NCBI GenBank assembly: GCA_900543395.1 | Contig: UQQT01000002.1 | Span: 38,848 to 102,847 of the forward strand | Direction: 5' to 3' | DNA length: 64,000 nt | Source: an uncultured Oscillospiraceae bacterium | GTDB lineage: Bacteria; Bacillota; Clostridia; Oscillospirales; Acutalibacteraceae | Shown: positions 43,394-53,083 of the stretch, in pieces | Layout of the letters: each line of letters starts with the position of its first letter | Numbering within the stretch: the first letter of the stretch is position 1 | The notes under the pieces: model-generated | Told to the model about the DNA's origin: nothing | Databases searched by the model: none | The model's input: the letters and a program-made list of their open reading frames with translations, nothing else | Position numbers and translations under genes: made by a program

Positions 43394-45874
43394 TCAGAAT
43401 GTGCTCTCGGGGTTCATATCCGCGCTTACCGTAACGCGTGAAAACTTACTGACTTTTGAAAAATCCCTGAGACACTGTGAAATCATGCTTCTGAATTTCT
43501 TTGTATTTCTGCATTTTATTATAATGCGTTCCCTGTATTTATTATTGATTTTTGCAACTTTAGGCTCAACGGGACCCAGAACTATTATTTTTACGGACGC
43601 GTATTTATCCCTGACGCCGTCTTTAAGCATATCAAGAAATTCTCTCGACGCACTGTGCGTGTAATTCTCTCTGTCCGACGTAAAGCTTATAACGCATATA
43701 TCGCAGAACGGCGGATAAATAAGTCCCCGTCTTATCGCTATTTCGTCGTTATAAAAGCTTAAATAATCCTGCCCGGAAGCAAATCTGATTACCGGATTGT
43801 CGGGTATAACGGTCTGTATTACGGCCCTGCCGAGTTTATCCCCTCTGCCTGAACGCCCCACAACCTGCGTTAAAAGGTCAAACGCCTTTTCCATACTTCT
43901 GAAATCGTCGTTATATAACTGCTGATCAACGGATATAACACCCACAAGCGTGACATTGGGAAAATTAAGTCCCTTTGCAACCATTTGGGTTCCGACCATT
44001 ATGTCATAGTCTCCGTCGGCGAATTCTTTGAATTTCTTTTCATGTGAATTCTTATAAGTCATTGTATCCGCGTCAATTCGCAGTATTCTCGCTTCGGGAA
44101 CAAGAGTATTAAGCTCCTGCTCAACTTTTTGGGTGCCGAAACCCGAATATCGGACAGTCTCGCTTCCGCACTTGGAACATCTTGTCCGCATAGGTTCGCT
44201 GTATCCGCAGTAGTGACACATAAGCCTGTTGTTTGCTATGTGGTATGTAAGAGAAATGCTGCAATTAGGACACGTGACCACGCTTTTACATTCTTTGCAT
44301 GCGACAAAAGTGTTATATCCCCTGCGGTTGATAAGCAGAATCGTCTGCTGTTTATTTTCAAGGTTGATTTTTATTTCTTCGCACATCGCAGAGCTTAGCG
44401 ACATCATTCCGCTCTGCTGACTTCTCGCTGACATATCAACGACTTTGACCTCGGGAAGAACGGAATTTGCATATCTGTTTTTAAGTTCAATCAAATCGTA
44501 TTTTCCGTTTTTTGCAAGCGCGAAGCTTTCAATCGACGGAGTCGCGCTGGCAAGAACAAGCAAAGCTTTCGAATCTGCACATCTGAATTTCGCCGCGTCT
44601 CTTGCATGATATCTCGGAGTACGTTCGGATTTATACGAACTCTCCTGTTCCTCGTCAATAACAATAAACGCGAGATTTTCGACGGGAGCAAATACCGCGC
44701 TTCTCGTACCGACAACAATGTGAGCCTCCCCGCGTTTAATTCTTTTATATTCGTCAAGTCTTTCGCCGACGGACAGTCCGCTGTGCATTACGGCAACCTC
44801 ATCGCCGTAACGCGAGTAAAACTGCGATAAAAGCTGTGGGGTAAGCGAAATTTCGGGAACGGTAACAATAACGCTTTTTCCGCTTCTGTATACGGAATCG
44901 ATAAGCTTCATATATATCTTTGTCTTTCCGCTTCCCGTAACTCCGAACAGCAGAGATGTATGAAACTCCCCGGAATTCATTCTGTTCATTAAAAAATCAT
45001 AAGCATTTTTCTGTTCGCCGGATAAAACGATTTGAGAATCGTCTTTTATATAAGAGCTGTTTTTTATAGGATTTCTGTAAACCTCCGCGTCGTATGATTC
45101 GAGAACGCCTTTGTTAATAAGATTCTCGACAACCGCACCGGACGTGCCGGCAAAGTAAGATATTTCCTTGACTGCCGCGCAGCCGACTTCTTCAATAAAA
45201 GAAATTACTGACTTCTGTTTCGCAGTCAGTTTATATTCGTTTTCGGAGTTTAAATAATCATCGGAAAGCTTGACGGTTTTCATTACCGCGTCGTTTGTAT
45301 TTCTTAAAGCCCGGACGATCTTTTGAATGTAACCCTCCGCAATAAGCTTTTCAAACACCGGGCTGTCGGATTTAATTCCGAGATTTTTTTCTATCGTTTC
45401 GTAAGTTATTCCGTCTTTTTTACGTCTGAAAAAATTTCTGATTCTGTTTTCTTCGTCGGTAAATTCTTCGTCATCCGTTTTTATTCCTTTTTTTGTAAGA
45501 GTGTACATATCCTGCGCTTTAAATCCGAGTCCGAACGGAATCATGGCTTTCGCCGCGTCAAAAAAAGTGCAGAAAGTTCTGTCGGAAATAAATTCGGCAA
45601 GTCTTAACAAATCATCATTCAGTACGGGACTGTCATCAAGAACACTCTCGACCGGCTTTAAAACCTTACCGCCGGGATTCTGCCCGCCATTTTCATCCAG
45701 TCCGAAAATAAATCCCTGTCTTTTTTTATTTCCGTTTCCGAAACCGACTAAAACCCTACACCCGACCTTTGCTTTTTGAATCAAAGAATCGGGTATAAGG
45801 TAGCTGAATAACATATCAAAGCTGTAAGCCGTATTTTCTACGGCAACCTTTGCGATGCTCACATGATGCGCCAA
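43394..45874 (-). CDS. priA: Primosomal protein N' (replication restart helicase)
   Basis: Restarts stalled forks by loading DnaB. 826 residues: N-terminal DNA-binding domain, Walker A LLFGVTGSGKTKIY, DEEQ box IVIDEEQ, zinc-binding CxxC clusters (CKEC, CPNC, CHYC, CSKC) and C-terminal helicase motifs (QVVGRSGRGDKLG). Follows rpoZ by 7 bases; coaBC, found here in Bacillus, is absent. Confidence 0.97.
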   Translation of the reverse strand: MAHHVSIAKVAVENTAYSFDMLFSYLIPDSLIQKAKVGCRVLVGFGNGNKKRQGFIFGLDENGGQNPGGKVLKPVESVLDDSPVLNDDLLRLAEFISDRTFCTFFDAAKAMIPFGLGFKAQDMYTLTKKGIKTDDEEFTDEENRIRNFFRRKKDGITYETIEKNLGIKSDSPVFEKLIAEGYIQKIVRALRNTNDAVMKTVKLSDDYLNSENEYKLTAKQKSVISFIEEVGCAAVKEISYFAGTSGAVVENLINKGVLESYDAEVYRNPIKNSSYIKDDSQIVLSGEQKNAYDFLMNRMNSGEFHTSLLFGVTGSGKTKIYMKLIDSVYRSGKSVIVTVPEISLTPQLLSQFYSRYGDEVAVMHSGLSVGERLDEYKRIKRGEAHIVVGTRSAVFAPVENLAFIVIDEEQESSYKSERTPRYHARDAAKFRCADSKALLVLASATPSIESFALAKNGKYDLIELKNRYANSVLPEVKVVDMSARSQQSGMMSLSSAMCEEIKINLENKQQTILLINRRGYNTFVACKECKSVVTCPNCSISLTYHIANNRLMCHYCGYSEPMRTRCSKCGSETVRYSGFGTQKVEQELNTLVPEARILRIDADTMTYKNSHEKKFKEFADGDYDIMVGTQMVAKGLNFPNVTLVGVISVDQQLYNDDFRSMEKAFDLLTQVVGRSGRGDKLGRAVIQTVIPDNPVIRFASGQDYLSFYNDEIAIRRGLIYPPFCDICVISFTSDRENYTHSASREFLDMLKDGVRDKYASVKIIVLGPVEPKVAKINNKYRERIIIKCRNTKKFRSMISQCLRDFSKVSKFSRVTVSADMNPESTF

Positions 45875-45881
45875 AGGTATA

Positions 45882-46097
45882 TCAGTCCTCGTTACATTCT
45901 TCTTTTGAACGGTCGATTATTTTGCATTTCCCGCTCTTTATTTCCTCAACGGCAAGACTTACGGTCTTTTCGAGAATGATCTCCTTATCGGCAATAGCCT
46001 TATCCGTTATCTGTCTTGCGCGTTTTGCGGTCGCCGTTACGAGCGCGTATCTGCTCATATCGTCGTCCATAAGTTCAGTTAAATCTACATCGAGCAT
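45882..46097 (-). CDS. rpoZ: RNA polymerase omega subunit
   Basis: 71 residues, with SRYALVTATAKRARQI and the SLAVEEIKSGK part typical of omega. Stabilises the beta' subunit. Between gmk and priA as in Bacillus. Confidence 0.95.
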   Translation of the reverse strand: MLDVDLTELMDDDMSRYALVTATAKRARQITDKAIADKEIILEKTVSLAVEEIKSGKCKIIDRSKEECNED

Positions 46098-46111
46098 TTT
46101 ATTTATCTCCT

Positions 46112-46705
46112 TTATGTCAAATCCAGTTTTTCGAGGATTTTGTTATGTACGTTTTTTACCGTTTCATCGAGAATATCGTTCTCAACTACTATATCGTATT
46201 CAAATCTTTTTTCGACTTCCGTTTTTGCGATACCGAGACGTTTTTTTATCTCGTCCTCGTTCTCGGAACATCTGTCTCTTAACCTCTGTTCGAGAATTTC
46301 AAACGACGGAGGCATTATAAATATGGAAAGACAGTCGGGGAAAATCTTTCTGACGTTTTCCGCGCCCTGTACTTCTATGACGAGGACAACGATTTTGCCG
46401 TTGTCGATACGCTTTTTAACGTCCCTTTTTAAGGTTCCGTAATAGCTTGAACCGTATTTTGCATACTCTATGAATTCGCCGTCGCCAACCATCTTTTCGA
46501 ATTCATCGACGCTTACATAGTAATAATTTACGCCGTTTTTTTCACCCGGTCTCGGCTGTCTTGTCGTTGCGGAAACGGAAAGAGAAAATCTTTCGTCTTT
46601 CTGCAAAAGACTGTTGACTATCGTATCCTTTCCGGCTCCCGACGGACCCGATATAACCACAAGACGTCCGTGGCAAATACAGCAGTTATTATCATCACTC
46701 ATCAT
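46112..46705 (-). CDS. gmk: Guanylate kinase
   Basis: Phosphorylates GMP to GDP. 197 residues with P-loop [17 protein letters not shown]-binding TTRQPRPGE and [11 protein letters not shown], and lid RLRDR. Its start overlaps the end of remA by about 11 bases; the ribosome site is GAGG within remA. Confidence 0.97.
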   Translation of the reverse strand: MMSDDNNCCICHGRLVVISGPSGAGKDTIVNSLLQKDERFSLSVSATTRQPRPGEKNGVNYYYVSVDEFEKMVGDGEFIEYAKYGSSYYGTLKRDVKKRIDNGKIVVLVIEVQGAENVRKIFPDCLSIFIMPPSFEILEQRLRDRCSENEDEIKKRLGIAKTEVEKRFEYDIVVENDILDETVKNVHNKILEKLDLT

Positions 46706-46967
46706 CTGTTACCTCGTCGCAAAAAGAATTTTCGTCGCCGTTGAATCTTTCATAAATACGGTTAAGCGGAAGATACGAAAGAATTATATGATCGGAATCG
46801 GATAGAATAACGCTTTTTGTTTTTCTTCCGCATGTAGCGTCAATTAACGTTCCGTTGTCCTTTGCAAGCTGAATCATTCTCCTGATAGGAGCGGAATCCG
46901 GAGCGGTAACAGAAATCACCCTCGACGCATTAACCATATTTCCGAATCCGATATTTACTAATTTCAT
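46695..46967 (-). CDS. remA: DUF370/RemA-like regulatory protein
   Basis: 90 residues, conserved N-terminus ([17 protein letters not shown]) and [15 protein letters not shown] as in RemA (YlzA), a DNA-binding activator of matrix and osmoprotection genes in Bacillus. The last about 15 residues are an acidic tail that overlaps gmk. Order yicC-remA-gmk-rpoZ matches Bacillus. Confidence 0.94.
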   Translation of the reverse strand: MKLVNIGFGNMVNASRVISVTAPDSAPIRRMIQLAKDNGTLIDATCGRKTKSVILSDSDHIILSYLPLNRIYERFNGDENSFCDEVTDDE

Positions 46968-46981
46968 AAGCCTGTCCGCCG

Positions 46982-47860
46982 TTACTCGATATTCTGAATC
47001 TGTTCTCTGATTTTTTCGACCTCGGCTTTTATATCGATTACGGTTCTCGCAATTTCTATATCCGACGCCTTTGAACCTATCGTATTCGCTTCTCTGTTAA
47101 TCTCCTGGACAAGGAAGTCCATCTTTCTGCCTATCGGCTCCTCGCTGTCCATAAATCTGCGAAGCTGGTCTATATGACTTCTTAATCTGACCGTCTCCTC
47201 CGCAACAGCTATCTTATCGGCAAAAACGGCAACCTCCGTAAGAAGTCTTGACTCATCGACCGAAGTGTCGCCGAGAATCTGACGTACCCGTTCGAGAAGC
47301 TTATCGTTGTATTCCTTTACGGTCTGAGGTGAACGCTCTTCGATTTTTTCAACGCATGAAATAATTATGTCTGCGCGCGAAAGAATATCCGAACGCAGTT
47401 TTTCGCCCTCCGCTTCGCGCATTTTCACAAAACTGACAACTGCATTGTCAAGTACACCCTTAACGTTTTCCCAAATCTTATCCTCGTCCGCAGGAGACTT
47501 TCTGATTGCAAATATGTCGTTATGCTGGGCAAGATCAGAAACTTTAAAGTCATTTTCGAGATTGAATTTTTCACAAAGCTCGTTAACCGCATTAACATAA
47601 CCGAGCGCAAGGGATTCGTTTATCTGAACGAAAACGTCGTCCGTCTGCAATGAGTCTATCTGAACGTTACATTCTACTTTTCCGCGCGAAATAACCGACT
47701 GAACGTAGGACTTCATCTTTTCCTCAAGAAAAGAATAGTTTTTGTAAACTCTCGGTGAAAATTCAAGATATCTGCTGTTTACACTTTTTAATTCGACGGT
47801 TATATTCATTCCGCCGACTGTTTCCTGGCTTCTTCCGTAGCCGGTCATACTTCTTATCAT
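46982..47860 (-). CDS. yicC: YicC/YloC family endoribonuclease
   Basis: 292 residues with the conserved N-terminus [10 protein letters not shown] and the C-terminal [19 protein letters not shown]. Family members are stress-linked endoribonucleases. GAGG lies about 7 bases before ATG 47860 and a perfect-consensus promoter lies just upstream; it is the first gene of the 13-kb operon running to spoVM. Confidence 0.95.
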   Translation of the reverse strand: MIRSMTGYGRSQETVGGMNITVELKSVNSRYLEFSPRVYKNYSFLEEKMKSYVQSVISRGKVECNVQIDSLQTDDVFVQINESLALGYVNAVNELCEKFNLENDFKVSDLAQHNDIFAIRKSPADEDKIWENVKGVLDNAVVSFVKMREAEGEKLRSDILSRADIIISCVEKIEERSPQTVKEYNDKLLERVRQILGDTSVDESRLLTEVAVFADKIAVAEETVRLRSHIDQLRRFMDSEEPIGRKMDFLVQEINREANTIGSKASDIEIARTVIDIKAEVEKIREQIQNIE

Positions 47861-47896
47861 AGAACAACCTCAAATATTTATGTAGAATATTAAATA

Positions 47897-47925
47897 ATTA
47901 TATATTATATTTAACAGTTTGTCAA
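47897..47925 (-). promoter_or_regulatory. Perfect-consensus promoter of the yicC-to-spoVM operon
   Basis: On the minus strand TTGACA (complement of 47920-47925), exactly 17 bases, TATAAT (complement of 47897-47902). It starts only 3 bases after the rluB stop, so this operon has its own strong start even though the genes before it run the same way. Confidence 0.9.
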
Positions 47926-47928
47926 CAA

Positions 47929-48693
47929 TTATCGACGGTGCACGGAGTTCTGATTTGAACGCGACGCTTTCTGCGCCAGTCTTTTGAGTGAGGCTACCTC
48001 TTCTTTATTAAGTTCACGCCATTTTCCGGGCTGGAGCATACCGAGTTTTACGGTTCCGAAAGACGTTCTTTTAAGTCTGATAACCGTAAGTCCCGATTCT
48101 TCGCACATTTTTCTGATCTGTCTGTTCCTGCCCTCGCGAAGAACGATCTGCATAACCGTTCTGTCCGGTTCCTGCGCAAGAACCTTTATATCGGCAGGCA
48201 AAGTCTTTCTGCCGTCTATCATTATACCGCTTGCAAGTGCGGTAAGCTGATCCTCACTGACTTTTTCTCTGACAGTTACGCGGTAAGTCTTGGAAACATG
48301 CATAGACGGATGCATCATCATATTCGCAAATTCGCCGTCGTTGGTAAAAAGCAGAAGCCCCTCCGAGTCTCTGTCCAGGCGTCCTACGGGAAAAACTCTC
48401 GCTTCGACATCCTCAACAAGCTGGGCTACGCATTTTCTGCCCATTTCGTCGTTCATGGTAGTTACGAATCCTCTGGGCTTATGAAGCATTATATAAATAT
48501 TTTTTTCTTTTCCCGAAAGCAGAGGTTCGCCGTCGATAAGTATTTTATCCCTGTCCGGATCGGCTTTGTCTCCGACTTTTGCTCTGACACCGTTTACGGT
48601 TACCCTGCCCGAATCGATTATCTCTTCAGATTTTCGTCTCGACGCGACACCGTTATCGGCAAGTATTTTTTGAAGTCTTATTTTTTCGCCCAT
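47929..48693 (-). CDS. rluB: 23S rRNA pseudouridine synthase, RluB/RsuA family
   Basis: 254 residues: S4 domain at the N-terminus (RLQKILADNGVASRRKSEE), catalytic Asp in GRLDRDSEGLLLFTNDG, and RQIRKMCEESGLTV. Makes a pseudouridine in 23S rRNA helix 89. Starts 3 bases after dacF; this neighbourhood (scpA-scpB...rluB) resembles B. subtilis. Confidence 0.95.
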   Translation of the reverse strand: MGEKIRLQKILADNGVASRRKSEEIIDSGRVTVNGVRAKVGDKADPDRDKILIDGEPLLSGKEKNIYIMLHKPRGFVTTMNDEMGRKCVAQLVEDVEARVFPVGRLDRDSEGLLLFTNDGEFANMMMHPSMHVSKTYRVTVREKVSEDQLTALASGIMIDGRKTLPADIKVLAQEPDRTVMQIVLREGRNRQIRKMCEESGLTVIRLKRTSFGTVKLGMLQPGKWRELNKEEVASLKRLAQKASRSNQNSVHRR

Positions 48694-48696
48694 GTC

Positions 48697-49851
48697 TTAC
48701 CTCATTATTTTTCTAAATTTAACTTTTATCTTTTCTATAAGACTCTTTTTTGTCTGTTTTTTTTCTTCATAAATCTTAACTCCCGCCGGAGCTTCCGAAT
48801 GAAGCGTTACGGAATAAATGATACGGTTTTTATAAAGAATGTCCGCACTCGCGCAGGGAGTCGTTTCGTCAACAGGGGCATAGAGAAATTTATCTGATGT
48901 AATCCGCACCGATATTTCACCGGAAATGTCTCCGAATGTTTTAATTTCGGGTATATCGGACGACGCGGTTATTTCCCTGACAGACGAGCCTGTAACGGGT
49001 ATGTTTGCTTTTGCCGTGTTAAGCTTTAACGAACAAACCGACGAAAACGCACGGTCTATCATTTTTTTATGATCCGACCAATCGTCGAGCGCATTGAGAG
49101 TAACCGCAATTAAAGAAAGCGAATCTCTTGTTGTAGCGGAAACGAGACAACGTCCGCTTTTCTTTGTAAACCCTGTTTTAACACCGCAGCAGCCGTCTAT
49201 GCTTTTTAAAAGCCTGTTGTGATTTGTAAGATAGTATTTTATACCCTGCTTTGTCTCAACCGTATGGGTAACTGATGAAAAAACTTCTTTGAGAAAGTCA
49301 TTTTTCAAAGCCTCCGACGCAAGCAAAGCAAGATCGTAGGCGCTTGAATAATGCCCCGGAGCATCAAGTCCCGACGGCGTAACGAAATTTGTATCATTCA
49401 TTTTAAGTTCGCGCGCTTTTTCATTCATCAGAACGGAAAAAGCCTCCGCTCCGCCCGAAACGGCTCGCGCGCCTGCATTAGCAGCGTCGTTTCCCGACGG
49501 AAGAAGCATACAGTAAATAAGGTCTCCGACGCTTACGGTATCACCCGCTTTTAATCCTGAAGACGACCCCTCTGTCAGCGAATCTTCCTTTGTAATCGTA
49601 ATAAGCGAGTCAAGTTTAAGCCTTTCACAGACTATCAGTGCAGTCATTATTTTTGTCGTGCTTGCCATCGGCAGACGTTCATGACAATTCTTTTCATATA
49701 CCGTACTGCCCGTCAGCGGAGAATAAGCCGCCGCGCTTACGGCTGACAGAGAAATGCCACCGTCGGAATTATCGGCAAAAACGAAAACAGAACACGACGA
49801 AATAATCACACAAAAGCATAAAATCAGTGACAGAATAATTTTTTTAAACAT
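48697..49851 (-). CDS. dacF: D-alanyl-D-alanine carboxypeptidase (DacF-like)
   Basis: Trims the terminal D-Ala of peptidoglycan peptides. 384 residues from ATG 49851; a GTG at 49860 falls in the ribosome site GGCGGTGG. Signal peptide about 1-27. Penicillin-binding motifs are intact: STTKIMTAL (SxxK), SGND (SxN) and KTGFT (KTG). A basic amphipathic C-terminus (residues about 362-384) should hold it on the membrane. DacF is forespore-specific in Bacillus and neighbour gerW is a sporulation gene, but a vegetative role is equally possible. A hairpin masks the ribosome site. Confidence 0.92.
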   Translation of the reverse strand: MFKKIILSLILCFCVIISSCSVFVFADNSDGGISLSAVSAAAYSPLTGSTVYEKNCHERLPMASTTKIMTALIVCERLKLDSLITITKEDSLTEGSSSGLKAGDTVSVGDLIYCMLLPSGNDAANAGARAVSGGAEAFSVLMNEKARELKMNDTNFVTPSGLDAPGHYSSAYDLALLASEALKNDFLKEVFSSVTHTVETKQGIKYYLTNHNRLLKSIDGCCGVKTGFTKKSGRCLVSATTRDSLSLIAVTLNALDDWSDHKKMIDRAFSSVCSLKLNTAKANIPVTGSSVREITASSDIPEIKTFGDISGEISVRITSDKFLYAPVDETTPCASADILYKNRIIYSVTLHSEAPAGVKIYEEKKQTKKSLIEKIKVKFRKIMR

Positions 49852-49859
49852 ACCAACCA

Positions 49860-49886
49860 CCGCCTACATAAAATCTATGTAAGCGG
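49860..49886 (-). promoter_or_regulatory. Hairpin covering the dacF ribosome site
   Basis: Eleven-base-pair stem on the minus-strand RNA (49886-49876 with 49870-49860, one G-U pair) and a 5-base loop. Its 3' arm contains GGCGG of the dacF ribosome site. No T run follows, so a terminator is unlikely. Confidence 0.6.
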
Positions 49887-49910
49887 CAGTATTAAAATTC
49901 TATTATTTTT

Positions 49911-50321
49911 TTATTCGGTAACGATTACGGGCTCTTTGTCGTCCGAATCCGATTTCTTGTTCCTGTTAACAAGATTTGTAACCTTATCAAACATCTCGGG
50001 AACAAGATTAACAGCTCTTTCCGCTGCGTTATCGGCGGCGGTAATATGCTTAAGGCTTACCTCGCCCTTATTTATAACAAGGAACGCGACGGGGTTGATC
50101 GTAACGCCGGCTCCGCCTGCTCCGCCGAAAAGCTCAACGTTGTTCTTCGAGGGAAAATCGGAACCGCCCGAAGCAAATCCGTATGTAACCTTTGAAACGG
50201 GGATAATTGTAACGTTGTCGTCAACCTTTATCGGCTCGCCTATTATTGTGCTTACATCTACAAGGTCTCTGACCTTTTCGATAGTCGAAGCAAGTATTTT
50301 TTCCGCAGATTGTTCTTTCAT
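49911..50321 (-). CDS. gerW: GerW family sporulation protein (YtfJ)
   Basis: 136 residues from ATG 50321 (GAGTGGT 8 bases upstream). Family features are TIIGEPIKVDDNVTIIPVSK, GFASGGSDF and the Gly-rich GGAGGAGVTINPVAFLV. In Bacillus YtfJ/GerW is made in the forespore and needed for germination with alanine. The start overlaps the DUF2953 gene end by a few bases. Confidence 0.93.
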   Translation of the reverse strand: MKEQSAEKILASTIEKVRDLVDVSTIIGEPIKVDDNVTIIPVSKVTYGFASGGSDFPSKNNVELFGGAGGAGVTINPVAFLVINKGEVSLKHITAADNAAERAVNLVPEMFDKVTNLVNRNKKSDSDDKEPVIVTE

Positions 50322-50323
50322 AA

Positions 50324-51037
50324 TCAAACACCACTCTCTGATTTATTTTTAATATTTGTATTATCAACGGTTTTCTTCTTTTTTATACCCTTTATAAGTT
50401 TGATAAGGACATTGAACAGAAGATCAAAAACCAGAAGTATAACCGAATTTATAAGCTTTCTCGGAATGACCGCCATGTCAATTTCGAGCTGACATTCTCC
50501 CTTATCCGCGAGATAATCGGGTGAAATATTTATATCGTATTTTTTTACGTTGCATCTTGAAATTATATTTCCTGCAAGCGGGAAGATAACTGACGCATAT
50601 TTTCCGTACGCTATTGCGGTTTCGGCCGCGTCGCCTCTTGCAACCGTTGCATTCAGAGTAAAAAGATTCAGAACAAAGCAATGCGTAATTCGTCTTGACA
50701 CTTTATCGAGAGCCCTCATTAAAGAAGTCAGAATATTAATCACTCCGTCGAGTCCCTCATTATTGTAAAATGTCAGAAGAATGTTGTCTTTTTTCTTTTT
50801 AGGAGCTTCCTCTTTCTTTTCCTCTTCGGACTCGTCCTTTTTTTCATCCTTTTTGCCGTCGTCCTTTTTCTTTTTTTTCTGCTTCTTTTCGGGACGCGGA
50901 TAAAGAGGGATCTTTATGAACAGCCATTGAGCGTAGCTCTCGATTTTTTTATCATAATTCAAATACACTTTGAAACGTATGCTCAAAACTGCGATAAAAA
51001 ACAGAATTACACCCAGTATTATGTACAGCGCAATCAT
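50324..51037 (-). CDS. DUF2953 membrane protein (YtfI-like)
   Basis: 237 residues: N-terminal membrane segment (MIALYIILGVILFFIAVLSI), a Lys/Glu-rich low-complexity part (about 55-85), and a C-terminal half with DINISPDYLADK and a second hydrophobic stretch. AAAGGAGG lies 6 bases upstream. YtfI precedes ytfJ in Bacillus too; function unknown, possibly linked to spore formation. Confidence 0.87.
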   Translation of the reverse strand: MIALYIILGVILFFIAVLSIRFKVYLNYDKKIESYAQWLFIKIPLYPRPEKKQKKKKKDDGKKDEKKDESEEEKKEEAPKKKKDNILLTFYNNEGLDGVINILTSLMRALDKVSRRITHCFVLNLFTLNATVARGDAAETAIAYGKYASVIFPLAGNIISRCNVKKYDINISPDYLADKGECQLEIDMAVIPRKLINSVILLVFDLLFNVLIKLIKGIKKKKTVDNTNIKNKSESGV

Positions 51038-51067
51038 AAAGGAACCTCCTTTCGTTTGTAAAAATTT

Positions 51068-51640
51068 TTATATCAAGGACATCTGTCCCTCTAATTCATC
51101 GGATTTATTCTCATTCGGCTCTTCAATATTGCTCTCCGGAATCTTGGGAAGTTCGTCAAGTGATTCTATTCCGAAGCACCGAAGAAAATTCGTTGTAGTA
51201 CAGTATAGCAAAGGTCTGCCCGGTAAGTCAAGTCTTCCGCTCTCTTCAATAAGATTTCTTTGACATAAGGTTGAGATAACACCCGAACAGTCGACTCCCC
51301 TTATCTGTTCGACAAACGATTTGGTAACGGGCTGATTGTACGCAATTATTGCAAGAACCTCAAAAGCCGCGTTTGAAAGAGGCGAATTGCTTTTTAGCGA
51401 AAGAACGCTTCTGACCTGTTCTATGTATAAACTCTTTGAACACATTTGATACTTTCCGCCGAGATTCAGTATTGTAATCCCGTGAGATGAGGATGAATAT
51501 TCCTTTCGCAGTCTTTCAAAGGAATCGGTCAGTTCGTCAACTGAAACCAAAAGAGTTTTCGACAATTTTTCAGCCTCAAGCGGTTCCCCCGAAGCGAATA
51601 GAACCGCCTCAAGCACCGCGTCAATATTTGTATTATCCAT
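51068..51640 (-). CDS. scpB: Segregation and condensation protein B
   Basis: 190 residues from ATG 51640; an upstream in-frame extension overlaps scpA and is not real. Two winged-helix domains with LEAVLFASGEPLEAEKL and VLAIIAYNQPVTKSFVEQIRG. Subunit of the SMC condensin; overlaps the scpA stop by 8 bases. A Glu/Ser-rich tail follows the core. Confidence 0.96.
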   Translation of the reverse strand: MDNTNIDAVLEAVLFASGEPLEAEKLSKTLLVSVDELTDSFERLRKEYSSSSHGITILNLGGKYQMCSKSLYIEQVRSVLSLKSNSPLSNAAFEVLAIIAYNQPVTKSFVEQIRGVDCSGVISTLCQRNLIEESGRLDLPGRPLLYCTTTNFLRCFGIESLDELPKIPESNIEEPNENKSDELEGQMSLI

Positions 51641-52361
51641 TATCTGTTGTCTCCGTGTAATCGAAATTAATTCCTGCCTGCGTTTCGTCGCCGTCTCCGT
51701 AAAGATAAATTCTTCCGTTCTTAGCCATTTCCAAAAGTGCAAGAAAAGAAGCTACAAGCTCCGAACGGCTTTTGGCCGTTTCAAATATCGATTTAACTTT
51801 TATCTTTCCTGTTTTAGAAAGAATCGAATAAATTGAATTAATTCTGTCGGATACGCTGACAACCGCTTTCTGAACGATAACTTTAAACGAATCCATCGGC
51901 GGGGGCAGTTTTCTCAAATGCCGTCCGGCGGCGTTAACATACGCGTTCATAAGCTCCAAAACATCGTGAAAACGTTTGTAGGTCATATCAGCTTTGATTT
52001 TCTCAGGCTGTTTGACAGTTGTGTTGAATCCGTCGGTCATAGAGGAAAGCTCCCTGGCGGCTTTCTGACAATCTCTGTATTCAATAAGTTCGCCGGTAAG
52101 TTCTTTTTTAAGTTCCTGAGCTTCCTCATATTTCGGCAGAAGCGAAACGGTTTTTATATATACAAGTCTTGCCGCCATTTCAAGAAACTCGCTTGCAATA
52201 TCAAGATTGTCTTCCTGCATTTTTTTTACATAATCAAGATATTGTTCAACAAGAGTGAGTATAGGTATGTCGTTAATATTCAGTTTGTGCTTGGAAATCA
52301 AGTGAAGCAAAAGATCCATAGGTCCCTCGAACACTTGAGTTTTATAAGATATTTGTTCCAT
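51633..52361 (-). CDS. scpA: Segregation and condensation protein A
   Basis: Kleisin of the SMC complex. 242 residues from ATG 52361 (GGCGG about 6 bases upstream; TTG 52367 less likely). N-terminal FEGPMDLLLHLISKHKLNI and DIASEFLEMAARLVYIKTVSLLP bind the SMC neck; the C-terminal winged helix follows. Coupled to scpB. Confidence 0.96.
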   Translation of the reverse strand: MEQISYKTQVFEGPMDLLLHLISKHKLNINDIPILTLVEQYLDYVKKMQEDNLDIASEFLEMAARLVYIKTVSLLPKYEEAQELKKELTGELIEYRDCQKAARELSSMTDGFNTTVKQPEKIKADMTYKRFHDVLELMNAYVNAAGRHLRKLPPPMDSFKVIVQKAVVSVSDRINSIYSILSKTGKIKVKSIFETAKSRSELVASFLALLEMAKNGRIYLYGDGDETQAGINFDYTETTDNG

Positions 52362-52379
52362 AAACAACCGCCGTATAAC

Positions 52380-53069
52380 TTAATATCCGATTCCCGCTAT
52401 CGCGAAAGCTATTTTCATAAAAAGGCTCGAAACAGCAGATTCAAGGAAATTAATAGGAGCGGAGAGAACCCCCGTAAAGAGGAGTGCAAAAATAACGATA
52501 ACAATATATCTTTCATACTGAAGCATTTTAAAATAATATTTCTGCGGAATGATAACTGCAAGAAGTCTGGAACCGTCAAGAGGAGGAACGGGAAGAAGAT
52601 TGAACACGGCAAGAGAAACGTTAACCTGCGCCGCATAAATAAAGAATATATACAGAATATTAAGGAATCCGACAGAGGACGACCATCTTGCGCATAACGC
52701 GCCGATTATAAACGACAAAAGCGCCATAATAAGGTTTGATACAGGACCTGCGAGTGCGGTAAGAGCAAATCCCGCTCTGGGATTTTTAAATTTGGCTATA
52801 TTGACGGGAACGGGCTTTGCATATCCAAATCCGAATATAAACATCATTATCGCGCCTAACGGATCAATGTGGGCAAAAGGACTTAACGTAAGTCTGCCCT
52901 GTAAACGCGGAGTATCGTCGCCGAGCTTCGTCGCGACAAATGCGTGCGCGAACTCATGCACAGGCAAAAGACAGAACACGACGAACAGCATGGAAGCAAG
53001 CTCGACCAGAAATGTTACGGCATCAAACTCGCCGCCGCTTATTAAAGTTTTAACTGTGCTGAAGAGCAT
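52380..53069 (-). CDS. Site-2 protease (M50 family) membrane metalloprotease
   Basis: 229 residues, about five membrane segments. Zinc motif HEFAH in LLPVHEFAHAFVATKLGDD and the second motif NLLPVPPLDGSRLL with the third metal ligand. Family members cut substrates inside the membrane; this short YwhC-type form lacks a PDZ domain. Located between prmC and scpA, as in many Clostridia. Confidence 0.93.
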   Translation of the reverse strand: MLFSTVKTLISGGEFDAVTFLVELASMLFVVFCLLPVHEFAHAFVATKLGDDTPRLQGRLTLSPFAHIDPLGAIMMFIFGFGYAKPVPVNIAKFKNPRAGFALTALAGPVSNLIMALLSFIIGALCARWSSSVGFLNILYIFFIYAAQVNVSLAVFNLLPVPPLDGSRLLAVIIPQKYYFKMLQYERYIVIVIFALLFTGVLSAPINFLESAVSSLFMKIAFAIAGIGY

Positions 53070-53083
53070 TGGATAACCTCCGT

